A stretch of DNA of 64,000 nucleotides, taken from contig JAJGOT010000362.1 of NCBI GenBank assembly GCA_022457155.1, positions 701,501 through 765,500 of the forward strand, written 5' to 3'. The position numbers were made by a program, and so were the translations under genes. The notes under the pieces are model-generated. The model was given only the letters and a program-made list of their open reading frames with translations, ran no database searches and had not been told where the DNA came from. The DNA is from Cladopsammia gracilis (Eukaryota > Cnidaria > Anthozoa > Scleractinia > Dendrophylliidae). This document shows positions 22,766-34,045 of this stretch, one piece after another (position 1 is the stretch's first letter; each line of letters begins with the position of its first letter).

Positions 22766-23212
22766 TATAGGGAGTACCCCCCCCTGGAGGCGGTCAAGAA
22801 ATCAAAATTGAGTTTTCTTGTGCCGTTATCTCTTCGTCTCTGGCCATAATCATGAAAACACCATAATTCACCCTTTGAAACTTATCTTTCGTAGAATTTT
22901 TCGTTGGAAAATCTCATTGGTCCCCTTATACTTAATCTGTAGATCTGAAGAGATATTTATAAGGTCAAGCAATGCCACACCCGGTAACAAATGCTGAAAA
23001 GAAGGTTTAAGGCGCGCAAGCCGTGACGTAACTTTGTTCGTCCTACGCCGGCGCCTGTAAACGTCACACAAAGGAAATTGGCCGTGAACAACAACACCAA
23101 AAGAAAACTTAACAGTTGTGTTGATGACAAGAATATGAAGACTACTTGCGTGGGTTTTACTCCCATAGATTATTCATCACGTACTTACCTCGGTCCTCTT
23201 CATGCCGCTCTT

Positions 23213-23385
23213 AAAACTCCCAGGAGTGCCAAAAATCAAAAGTTGAAAAAAATCCTTTTTCTAAAATATTGAAAAACAAATGGTACCATGTAAAAGTACT
23301 GCCGAAGAGGTTTCATTTGAATGGTCACACCATAGGATTTCATCTACAGGCTTAAAAGTTAGAAATACACTAAATTTCTCCACAA
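23213..23385 (-). mobile_element. piggyBac-like MITE, partial copy
   Basis: AACTCCCAGGAGTGCCAAAA, then AAATATTGAAAAACAAATGG, TACCATG, GGTTTCATTTGAATGGTCAC and GGATTTCATCTACAG match the intact copy at 57114-57326 in reverse orientation; the far end is lost. Confidence 0.75.
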
Positions 23386-25930
23386 TAGAATCGAAGAGTG
23401 CTCACGGTTATTCGGCGGCAGTTCCGCGCAGGATCGTTCCGATGTTTTCACAACCGGAAGTCGTCTCCACAACAAGTACTAGTAATAATGAGAATTAAAA
23501 TATTTTTGTTTGTAGGTTTGCGTGGCCGGTATTGCTCAATTTCCTTTGAACTGATTGTACCAGACAAAAACAAATAAGAACCTTTTTGCTGTGATTTCGC
23601 TCGGTAATCTTTTTAATAAAAGCGAACATAAGCCTGTTAGTTCATTGACTCCGATCGGACAGTCTGGGTCAGTTTGCTAATGTGTTTGTTCGACTGCGCA
23701 CGATTAGTTTTCGATCGCGCTCGGTTCGGCGTTCTCTTTAAGTAAGGAGTTTGCAGAAAATTTAGAGACTTCTCAAAGGGGTTTGGCTGTGTTTGGTTGT
23801 GCTCTTACACTATTAATTTCTACCAGAATGTAACGGCCCAGACGGCCAGTACTATCGGGGTTGTCAGAGATGCAATCTTTTAGGAGGGTCTCGGGAATTT
23901 TATAGTGTGCTATTGATCAGCCATTTTTCACTTCACGTGTTTAAACATCGACTGAAAAGAGAAACAAGTTTGTAAAAGAGACAAATTAGTATTGAATTGT
24001 CGGTGAAATGAGCCTCTTTTTAAACTTACCGACGAACTGCCGAAAACCACAATGCTGAATACCGCTGGATCGGCTGTTTTGCTTTTCAGTCGGAGTTACT
24101 CAGTGAACGAACTGTTAGAATTTTTTTTACTGTATGGAAAATAGGAACTGCTGATAGCACTTTGCATAGACGTTTGTAAACACCATATTTCCCTATTTAA
24201 TCAATCTTACCGGGTATTTGGAATTTTCGTTGTTTTTCTTCGGAAATTTGCAAATATGACGCCTCTTGGTCGCCTGTTACGTGGTCACGCAAATACTTGT
24301 CTTACAGAATGCAAGAAACTGATCACCGGTACTGTTTTACGACCCAGCGATATTAAAAGGTTTTGCGAGAACGCAAAGTATCCGAACTTTTTCATTTTCT
24401 CGAAGAACGGTCCTTAGATCCCTTAAGTCTATCGAAAAAAATTCTGCCTCTTCAGTGTTGTGTATCCGACCAAACGCATAGTTTAGATTCTTTCATAAGC
24501 CAGAAACGGAAGGCGGAAAAGGTCGCAGTAAACAGCGACATGAACGACGGAAAGATTTCTCCACGTAGATCGAAATCGATCACGGTCTCAGTGTTAGTTT
24601 GGTGTAGCTGTGAGAGCGTGCGTATGGCCCAAGTTGCTCGAGCTTTTATTCAATCAAATAGTTTCCTAGTTAATTCAATCAAGTTATGGACAATTATTAT
24701 TGGGGGCTACATCATCTAGTTTTGTTATAGAAGCAACCGGTCTAATGGGATTACACTACAAAGAAGCATTAGCTGAATTGGGTGTCAAGAGATTTAGGAC
24801 TATTGTGCGCGCCGTTCGTATTTGCCGCTTTCTAGGCGCGCTTGAATACTTTGTCCAGACTTGATTTATGTCACATTGGACACCGCGCGCGACACGTTCC
24901 TAAAGGTAAGAGAAATATTTCTAAGATAAGTTCACTTAGAAAGGAGATCGATAGCTTATTGTTTAATAATTGTCGTGAAATTGCTAAGGTAAAAACTTGT
25001 ATGTTTTTAGAACGAGGACATATAAGTTTTGTAAACATCCTTTCGCTTCAAGGCAATGATTCGGCCACGGAAGGAGGTCATTGTTACATGCAAATCTCTC
25101 TTCAACATTGATTTTGCGATATCTCAAGAGCGATATTACATTTTAAAGGGGAGCGCACTTAGTATTAATGTAATCTCGGAACGTTAAAACTATTTACGCG
25201 GTTCAATTGTTATTTTGCGCGTCGAACATTGGAAAAAAAGATCAACATTTGATTTTCGCTTTCGATTGAAAGGGAGTTCAGTTGTTTTGAGTATAAATTT
25301 ACAGCAAGGAAAAAGGCCAAATTGTGTTTTCAAGCTGTTGTTTTTTCATGCACTATAAAGCACTAATTGTTATTCAGTGAATGAGTTTGTTTAGATATAA
25401 AGTCGAAAGACTTAATCATGCATTATAGTAGTTTAAATTTTTAAGTTTGCACGGCTGTGCTTTTTTTAACTAGGATATATAGCTTTTCAGTGACCCCAAA
25501 GAAGTTTAAAACCGGCTTTAGAGATAAACGAATGACAGAAAATGAAAACAGGCTAAGATGTAAAGTGCTGCAATTATATGCAAACACAACGAAATGAAGG
25601 GTTTTGAAAAATCCCTAGGGAGGAAACTGACTTTAGAAAAAGGAGGAACAATTGGACCAGTTTTGTTCGGTGGGAAGCGAGATGTCTTTTCACAAGACAC
25701 GTTGTCTATAGGGGTCTATAGGATAAGTAAGTCTAGCGGGGCAAATTAAGGATGTAAAAGTTATCTGTTCGTACTGAGTTGCTCCATTTTTTTGTTTATG
25801 AAATGTACATAAACACACAATGCCCTGTTGTACTATTGTTTCAGTATTGCTTAATATAGGTGAATGGTTTTTAATCATAAGGGTGGCCTAATCTTACTGA
25901 ACTGAACGTCCGCTGAACGGGACCTGGACA
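23386..25930. other. intergenic, possible 5' exon only
   Basis: No recognised coding sequence. A strong splice-donor-like AAAG|GTAAGAG at 24902-24911 follows a GC-rich stretch (GGACACCGCGCGCGACACG), so a non-coding first exon could end at 24905. The frame at 24363-24719 starts without ATG and shows no known motif. Confidence 0.3.
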
Positions 25931-25939
25931 AACAAACGT

Positions 25940-26475
25940 GGCATTCATTTGAATGGTCAAACGATATGATTTCATTCATAGCCGACTTAAATGTCAGAAC
26001 CACCTTGTTCAGCATATACTGTAAATGGCAGTGTCATAGAAATGGGCTTTTCATTTGATTGGTCACTCACACTTTATGATTTCAACCACAGACTCGAAAG
26101 GTCTCGAAAGTTACAATCACAGTCTTATAACAAATTATACAATACCAGCGGAAAGTACTACTCAGTGAGTAGCTTTTGAATGGTCACACTTCAGGATTTC
26201 ATAATCATCCACAGGCTTGGAAATTAGAATCCCCTTGTACACCATAATTAGACAATACCACCGGAAAGTACTGCTCAGTAGCTTTCATTAGTGAATGATC
26301 CGCACACTTAAGGATTTCATCTTGTCCAGCCATGATAAACAGTAGCACAGGAAAGTACATCTCAGTAACTTTTACTTGAATGGTCACACTTTAGGATTTC
26401 ATTCACAGCTCAAAACTGCGTCTCAAAAGTTAGAACCACCTTGTACAGCATAATATACAGTACCATTGTAAATAC
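25940..26475 (-). repeat. degenerate inverted array of the 106-bp repeat (about five units)
   Basis: GGAAAGTACTRCTCAGTAGC and GAATGGTCACACTTYAGGAT recur at roughly 100-130 bp in reverse orientation relative to 47126-47990. Units vary in length and sequence, so this is an old array. Confidence 0.7.
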
Positions 26476-26617
26476 CGACCAATACAGTACTACCGAAATG
26501 TCGCTGCTATTCAAGAGCAGCGTTAATTTGATGGCAGTGGCTCACAGGAAAGCCTGCCCGGGGGCAAAGATAACCTTTTAACAAATAAACTCAGTTTTTT
26601 TTTTCTTTCCGGTTGCT

Positions 26618-27022
26618 ATGACCTATTATTGGGTTTTCAAATTAATAAAGAGAACAAAGGATTCAGGTTTAGTATTGAGATTATTTCAAAGTAAACATTT
26701 TTTTTTCATGATTTTTTTTTGCTCAGAGCCATTTTGCGTTAGAAATCTATCTGCAACACATTTATTCTGCGGATATGAGTTTGTCGAGTTTGTCGCGAAT
26801 TTTCGTTTCCTTCTAAGTTCGTTAATAAAAGATAAAGCATTTGTAGAAAAAATTGTACAAAATGTAAAAAAAAGTAAATCCAATAAGGAAATACGTTTGA
26901 ACATGGTCACACGCGGCGGGAAAGAATTAATACGCTTAGGTTTATATATGGATTCAGTATTTCATCTTCCGCATATTTTCAGGATCATTTCTCCGTTTTC
27001 CAGCGACTCCAGACACCGTTAG
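26618..27022 (+). CDS. uncharacterised 134-codon open frame (weak)
   Basis: The frame opens with a real ATG and is the longest ATG-initiated one outside the LINE. It is AT-rich, with FFFMIFF low complexity, and the opposite strand is open too over part of it. No motif recognised, and no splice or poly(A) context noticed. More likely chance than a gene. Confidence 0.12.
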   Translation: MTYYWVFKLIKRTKDSGLVLRLFQSKHFFFMIFFCSEPFCVRNLSATHLFCGYEFVEFVANFRFLLSSLIKDKAFVEKIVQNVKKSKSNKEIRLNMVTRGGKELIRLGLYMDSVFHLPHIFRIISPFSSDSRHR

Positions 27023-27353
27023 GTCGGACAAAAAAAAACATGATTGTGGCTAAAACAACCCGTATAAACTTACACTTACAACATATGTTGAGTATTTGCT
27101 TTTACACAGTATAATTTGAAAATTTACGCTAAAAATGTACTGGTAGCGAAGGAAATACATGGCTTCTTATTTGAATTTGTAGAGGGGCACTGTAAAAATG
27201 TCAGGAACCTTAAGAATAAAGTGAAGATAGGATGAAAACGATAGATATTGTGTCGGGATGAACTGATTCAGTTGAAACGATCACAGATTGACTTAAAATT
27301 TTGCACTGGAAAGTTTATTCGTTAACTAAAACCTAGACATGTAACTCTTTTGC

Positions 27354-27763
27354 TAGCCTGTGAACACGCCTTTTGGTTGGGGACAGGGCGAAAAGAAAGA
27401 CAATCAAAGTATAGAGCAAGGCTGATCACTACGTAGAACATTTAACGCGACAACGACATGATAGAGCCCAAACTGAAAGCCAAAATGCAACCGTGGACAG
27501 CTGTTTCGACCTGGTTGAGTCTCGTCAGCACGGTGTAGCAGCAAGAAGATAGAAAAACTAGCGCGAACGCCAATTCTCTACCAAATCGCACGTGGTGATG
27601 GCAACAGATGAGAGCTCGAATTCAAATGTTAGAGCAAAGCGAGCCGAGGAGGAATGGGTTTTCCCTCGGCTCGTTTCGCTCGCTCGCTCGCGATTTTCCG
27701 TTTTTTTTTTTAACGTTCTTTCTTTTCACCCTATTCCCAACCAGAAGACCCGTTCACAGACTA
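27354..27763. mobile_element. 410-bp element with 45-bp terminal inverted repeats
   Basis: TAGCCTGTGAACACGCCTTT...GGTTGGGGACAGGG...GAAAAGAAAGA on the left pairs with the complement of the right end (TAGTCTGTGAACGGGTCTTC...GGTTGGGAATAGGG...GAAAAGAAAGA). A hairpin AGCGAGCCGAGG/CCTCGGCTCG lies inside at 27638-27678. The plus frames at 27592-27942 are non-coding shadows. Confidence 0.75.
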
Positions 27764-28177
27764 CTATTTTGTACAAGTCTAGTAAGCTGGTTTTGCATCC
27801 ATCCCCAGTGTTATGCATGTCGGCATACATTCATTTCCCAACCCAGTACAGATTAGTGTATGTTTTCACGTCGTACTTTACTAAAATGACATTAAAAAAA
27901 ACAACAGTAGAACGCGTACGCCATTCCACGCATTTTCCTTAACATTCCTCGCCGGGTGCCCTATAAAATGACAAGCCGAATTCAAGACCTGCTGTGTTCT
28001 ACCGTCCTCATGTCTGTAGAACTAACCTCTTAAGACTAAATTTAACGGTAGTATTTCAAGATCCTAAACTCTGGAATACACTGCCTAATTCTATCTAAGT
28101 GAATCAATGATCTGAAAAACGTTTGTTTATTTTTTCCCGTAAATAGAGTCTTACTAATTCTATCTCAAAATATTTTC

Positions 28178-28500
28178 GTTAAAGGGTCACCGTCCTGCCG
28201 ATATAGCAAAATTTCGCTTAGCTTATTTCCACGTTATATCGCCAAATGCCACCAAATATATAACTTAGTTGGATAAAAATATTCTATAGAGAAAAACAAA
28301 AGCAGTAGTTTGGAGACAAAGCGCAGGATTGCAAGGATTGAAGTGGATTACAGTTCATGAAATTTGATTTATTGACAGGCGGTCATGAAATGAAACTTGT
28401 CATTCTTGAGGAATTTTTACTTTTCTAGCCGTTATTTTGTCTGATTAGTTCATATTTCTTTGCTTCTAACACTTTTGGCGATGGTTTCTTCCAATAATTA
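28178..28500 (-). mobile_element. inverted partial copy of the 13684-14127 MITE
   Basis: GTTAAAGGGTCACCGTCCTG, GCGATATAGC-type sequence, CCACGTTATATCGCCAAATG and GTAGTTTGGAGACAAAGCGC match the complement of 14127 back to about 13745; the other terminus is missing. Confidence 0.7.
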
Positions 28501-28507
28501 TATCGTG

Positions 28508-28739
28508 TTTTGCTACGCTTTGTGATTGGCTAAAAAATCTCGCGCCACTTTCTCGACCAATCAGAAGTAAAACCAAAACCAATAGTGACTTGCTCGCACG
28601 CGTTTTCCCGCGCTTGGCGCCGCCGACATGTAATTACTTCGAGCTCTGATTGGTTCATTGGATTGTTTACGACTGCTGTGATTGGTCAGAGTAATTACTT
28701 TGGTTTTGGTTTTACGACACTCAATTGCAAACTGCTCTA
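28508..28739. mobile_element. truncated second copy of the 5106-5391 MITE
   Basis: From TTGCTACGCTTTGTGATTGG to CAATTGCAAACTGCTCTA it tracks 5164-5391 with only scattered substitutions; the left terminus is absent. Confidence 0.8.
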
Positions 28740-28773
28740 TTTCAGCCAGGACAGTGTCCCGTTATAATTAAAG

Positions 28774-28850
28774 CCTGGTTTTCATATGTCGGGAAAATCC
28801 CAGACGATCGGGGATTTCGCTGTTTCCCGACCGTCCCAGATTTGGCCGAC
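28774..28850. mobile_element. 77-bp palindromic element GGTTTTCATATGTCGG
   Basis: GGTTTTCATATGTCGGGAAA mirrors the complement of GGCCGACTTATGAAAAC; the interior GGGATTT...CCCGACCGTCCCAGA also pairs partly. Confidence 0.55.
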
Positions 28851-29186
28851 TTATGAAAACACTCGTACTCAATCTTAGACTGTTGTAGAGAAGAAATGGC
28901 AATCATCGTTTGCGTTAGCACAAATAGATTCTTGCTCTACGTAACTATCTCAAGCTTACAAAGATGAAGAACGGCCGTGCTGTTCGAAATTAATCGGTTG
29001 AAATATATTCCTTTACGGTACGATCAGCCTTTCATTTCATTTATCTCAAGCTTAGCCTGCAAGCACTCGTCTCTCTGGCTTGGAGGCGGGGGTTGGGGGG
29101 TTGGGGGACGGGGAACGGGGAACGGGGAAGGGTGGACGGGGGAAGGTCTAACTAATTTACATACCTGGTTCTTTTACTTATTTTAG

Positions 29187-29284
29187 ATTTCAACTTGGCA
29201 AGTTATGACATCTTGACATCAAAGACAACAACACTCGAGAAAAAAGTTCACGGATAATCGAAGTTCAGTGCTGTCAAGAAATAG
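29187..29284 (+). ncRNA. possible non-coding spliced exon
   Basis: Bounded by a good acceptor (CTTTTACTTATTTTAG at 29171-29186) and donor (AATAG|GTAAGTG at 29285). All three frames contain stops, so it would be a 5' UTR or lncRNA exon. It is on the same strand as the KIF26 exons, 14 kb upstream of the first, but no link can be shown from sequence. Confidence 0.2.
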
Positions 29285-31416
29285 GTAAGTGTTAAATATT
29301 TTCATCCTTAGTTTGTAGTTGTTGTTGAACATGAGGTAATAATACCGCCGGTGTTTTCAAAATATGGAAATAAATTCAGTTGACACAGTTTATGATCACG
29401 AAACGTCATAACCTTTGACAACTCAATCATTTCGTACGTATCGAACGTCTGTGGAACGCAGTAAATTCGAGCCTTTTTACAATATAAAATTTCTCAGACG
29501 AAAACACAGCCAGGTCATGACACGTTTTATTTCATAAAAATTCATCAGGCCTTGTGAAAGTGACGAAGGCCGCTCTTGAGCCATTCGGCAGTAATTTTGT
29601 GATTTGTTAAAAGTTTCCTAAAGAATGTTTCTAATTTAAACAAGCTTCATTGTTGTGTATATTTTTGGTGGTTTTCAACCATTAAACATGCTCCGTCTGT
29701 CCGTCATCCGGGGCGTTGTCCGTGTAAATACGCGATAAAAACGAAGGCATCTACGCAGCTTATAAAAATCTTGACATTAAACTTTCAGTATCTGTATAAA
29801 AATTAAAAATAATGAATAGCTCCATGCTAAATTACTGCTCAGTAGTTTTTATTTGAATGGTCACTATTTGATCCACGCAGACTCAATGGTTAGCATCGCG
29901 TTACGTGACTGAGGGAAAGGGAGGTTATTAGAAATGTGTACACATTTGTTGACCAATCTTTTGACAGTGATAGTTTGCACAATGTTCTTCACAGAGTCTT
30001 CATACATCAATGCAAACATGTCACTCCCGCTCGGTGAGCTAAATAAATTGCCAGTAGCCAGTACAAACAGGGTTTGTCAGAACATTGGTCACAATGTTTC
30101 CGTAACATAAAAAGACAAAACAATTGCTTTATATTTCTGTGTTAATTACACAAGTATTTTTTCCCCGCTGCGTTGTAAACTGAAAAGGCTGCTTCAGTGT
30201 TCGCAGTTACGGTCGTAAAAGTGTGAAAAATTAAAATTGAAGAAAACCGGCGAAGAATGGTCACACCACAGGATTTCGTCGGCAGACTGAAAAGTTAGCA
30301 CTATGTCTCAACTACAGCTCAACTGCCTGTTCTTTTCTTTGGAATGCCAATGCTACGGATTTTATTCACAGTATGTCTCCCTAATTGACTCTGGCAGTCA
30401 CCCTATCTGGAAAGAGATAAGTAACACTGAGGCGACCTCGTAAAAACAATCGATTATTACACGAGAAATTGTGGCGATTTTAATACAATGAAACGCTGGA
30501 CCTCACACGTACTCAGGAAATTGAGCACGGAGCCAATCAGGAAAAGAGCTTCAAAAATACTTCATGTTTATCTACCCACAAATTAACTTCGACAACTGCC
30601 CACACAAGGGAATGTAAACGAAGGAAATGATTTTCCTTTTGAGTAAACAAATTAGAGCGGGAAATAGAGAGATGGGCTTGGCTAGGAAAGGGAAAAATTC
30701 CAACACGATTTAACACAATTTTCATCGGTTGAGGTAGTCAATTTTCACAGTTAATTTTTTAAATATGTTATGGCTATTTAAAAAGACAGTCTCAGATAAT
30801 GCCAGAAAAATACAATGTTTTTCTATAAGCTATTTGAGAATTCGAGATAGACCGGAGAACGGCTAAGATATAAAATATAGAATAAAAGTGACCAATTTAT
30901 TCAAGTTTTATTATAAATACGTGTTCTATAATAGACTCGGTTTTAATACTGTTAACCTTTTACCATGCTTAACTTCAAAGTTTTTCCTTTAGATTAATGA
31001 ATACTCGCTAGTTTCAGGACAAACTATTTTGAGTGAAATCAAATGCAATGCCTGGGATTTTGGGTCGTGAGTCAACCGTCCGCCGTTCGATTTATTTCCT
31101 GATTAGTCTGTGGCTTCGTAATCTACGCATGAATGTCTACAAGTTTTTTCCATCGGAGTACAGTTTTAAAATTCTTTCATTAGATTTCTGCATGCATCAC
31201 TCAATTGATCAAACTGAAAGATACTTTTGAAATTACCATAGGGTAGAACTTAGCCAAGTCATTATTTTGTAAAAAACAAAAACAAAAAATAAACAAAAAA
31301 AAAAAAAAGAAAACAGAAAGAGAGGAGAGAAGTACAGTTGAAACAGATAGCCCGGCCACGCGAGTGCAAGCAACGAGCGCGGAGTACGAGGCACGCGAGG
31401 GGAGGGAAGGAAAAAT

Positions 31417-31500
31417 GACGTTTCGGCAATGCTGCCTTCTTCAGGGTACAAAACTTTCAATAGTTTTGTACCCTGAAGAAGGCAGCATTGCCGAAACGTC
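31417..31500. mobile_element. perfect 39-bp inverted repeat with hammerhead-like core (Penelope-type end)
   Basis: The arm GACGTTTCGGCAATGCTGCC... (31417-31455) and its exact complement (31462-31500) flank the loop TTCAAT. On either strand the outer arm reads CTGAAGA (31473-31479 on +), a GGC/GCC stem with loop AGCATT, then GAAAC (31493-31497). CTGANGA, a short stem and GAAA form the conserved hammerhead ribozyme core, and such short cores are known in the terminal repeats of Penelope-like retroelements. No reverse transcriptase is present here; two ends lie head to head. Confidence 0.65.
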
Positions 31501-32164
31501 GGTATAACAATTATATGAACAGCGTCGAAATTTATCAATTTCTTTTGTCATTTTAACATTTAGCATCTGCGCTGCGCAGGGAATTTAAATCTCAGTCACA
31601 AAAGGAAAAAATACGCTTTTCTTCTTTCCCTTGCGTGCCTCGCGCTCCAAGCTCGTGAAAGCGCATGTTGTACAGGCTATAAATTGACTAAATTGCAGTT
31701 TCCCCAGTATGGTTTTACGGAATAGATTCGTGATCCATACTTAATAAATTTAATCAGAAATACTCAGAGTATATTGATTTTCTACATTAACACTACCACT
31801 TCTGGATGCTACTTCATATTTGTTAATTTCCTCAACTAGTGCTTGGCTGCCGTTTTATGCTTGCTTTGATGTAACTGGTCATTACGTGATGAATTTTGGG
31901 AGAAGGATCGACTCAAAAGCGCTTGACGAACTCTTATTTTCTCTTATGGTAAATTCAACTTGCTCTTGCAGCAAGCTATCGTTCTCATACATCTGTTGTT
32001 CTTCGCTGATATACTTCACCAAGACTGTTACAGTAATCATATTACTATCATCTACTTCCAAATCTCATTCTAATACTGATCAATTAGCACCTCGATTCCA
32101 GTGGCAGACAGTCTGATTACCACCCATGAAAGTTGTTATCATTTAACCCAAAATTCAAAACACA

Positions 32165-32341
32165 ACTTCCAAATTTCATTTTATAAAATATTGAAAAACA
32201 AATGGTACCATGCAAAAGTGCAGCCGAAACGGTTTCATTTGAATGGTCACACCCTAGGATTTCATTCGCAGACTCAAAAGTCAGAATTACACTGACATGT
32301 CTTCATCTAATGTCTGCCCATGTCTGGGAGTGAACGGGTTA
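32165..32341 (-). mobile_element. piggyBac-like MITE, partial copy
   Basis: AAATTTCATTTTATAAAATA...CAAATGGTACCATGC...GGTTTCATTTGAATGGTCAC...GGGAGTGAACGGGTTAA. The right TIR and a TTAA are kept, the left TIR lost. Confidence 0.75.
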
Positions 32342-33522
32342 ACGATTGATAGTGAATGAAGACAAATGGAGAAAAGAAAATTAAAACGGACTTTACAAGG
32401 CAGGCCATTGGGAAACAGATGATGTTTGTGGAAGAGTTAGATTATCCTTTTAAAAAACAAACAAAGAAACAAACATAAACTTTTATGAAAATTGAAAAGA
32501 CCGAAAAAGCTAATATAAGGAAACAATTCTGTACAAACGAAATTGGAGCAAAACTTTCAAAACGTGAGCCTCAAGTTTTCAAGTTTGTCCGCTGTCATAG
32601 ACCTTTTCAAGGCTAATTCCTGTTTTGATACTTGCCAGAGAGCAACTATCCATAGATGACTGCTGGAAAAAGCGCCTCAACATTAGTAAATGGCAAAATT
32701 GGAGATTCATATCTTTTAAATTAAAATAGAAACAGTGTGACCACTGCACTTCAGTAACCGGAGTAATTCGTTCTTCAGCTTTGAAATATAACGCATAAAC
32801 TTATAAATAAAAACATTATAACCACATTATAAATTTATCAGCGGGTGGAATGTACATTATTATGTAAGTTAATTATTTCTCTTGTCACTTTTTGACATAA
32901 TTAGGCAGATGCACTGTTCTAACGCGATAATTTTCCTCTTCAACCCACGGTTTATTTTTAAACATGAATGTTTATTCATGTGTGTTAGTTATAGCTTTAA
33001 AGCTATAAAACTGGAACTACAAGGCGTGTCTATTCAGCCTCTTCATATTTTTACCCCTTATAAATAACGAAGGTTTGTTTTAGAGCTTTGGTATGTTTTC
33101 TTCGGCCTCCTTTCATTCCTCAAAAAGAAAAATAGCCTATTCGCCGCCGATTTTATCTGCATTTTTTCGAAGACGAGCCGTTTTATCGTTGTGTTTTCTC
33201 ATGCAAGCGATCTCTTAATTTAGCATTGGCGTTGTTTTGTCTACTTTATGAGTGGGTCCGCGTGTTATTACAATACATGCCTTTTTGATAAAAGATGCTC
33301 TAATATGGGAAGATTTTGCCAAAATCAATATTAGGCCTCGTTGACCTTATTGACCGGCTTCGTTTCTTCAAAACATAAAAAAGCCGCTCTAAAAAGCGTA
33401 TAAAACTATGCTCCATGGAACACTATAATGGTGAAACGTTTGCGTGGCAGTGAAAATGTAAACTCATAGGTTCAATATTTTTTGTGAAATTTCTTTGTAT
33501 CTGACGATACGGCTCAACTTAT

Positions 33523-33938
33523 GTTGTGCAAGGTGGTCTGTACCTTCGTTTTAGGACTCTTTTAGTGAATTGTATTATACATGTTACTGAAAAACCTTCC
33601 GTGTGACCTTCTATGTATGTAGCGTGCTGTCAGACGAAATAGAATCACGTCAAACCGTTTCATTTGTTTCATTTGATTGGTTTCATTTGAATGGTTTCAA
33701 TAGTTTTGAATGGTTTCATTTGAACATGTTGAATGGTCACATCAGAGGATTTCGTCAACAGACTCAAAAGTTGGAACTACACCACATGTCTCTTCAATTG
33801 CCTCTGGGAGTGAAATGTTTGTGTTGTGCAAGGTGGTGTGTACCTTCGTTTTATTGAATTGTATTATACATGTTAAAAACCTTCCGTGTGACCTTCTATG
33901 TATGTAGCGTGCTGTCAGACGAAATAGAATCACGTCAA
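33523..33938. repeat. local duplication flanking a MITE fragment
   Basis: 33523-33653 and 33823-33938 are near-identical (GTTGTGCAAGGTGG...ACCTTCGTTTT...GTGCTGTCAGACGAAATAGA), 300 bp apart, the second copy shorter by a few short deletions. Between them is a piggyBac-like MITE fragment whose TTTCATTTGAATGG motif has been locally multiplied (33657-33722). Confidence 0.75.
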
Positions 33939-33946
33939 CCCATGAT

Positions 33947-34045
33947 AACTCCCAAGACTGCCAAAAATCAAAATTCAAGAAAAACTGAAAATTTCATTAT
34001 GTTAAATGTTGAAAACGAATGGTACCATTCAAAAGTACTGCTAAA
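33947..34045 (-). mobile_element. piggyBac-like MITE, partial copy
   Basis: ATAACTCCCAAGACTGCCAA...AATGGTACCATTCAAAAGTA, the CTCCCA-bearing end and part of the core only. Confidence 0.55.
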
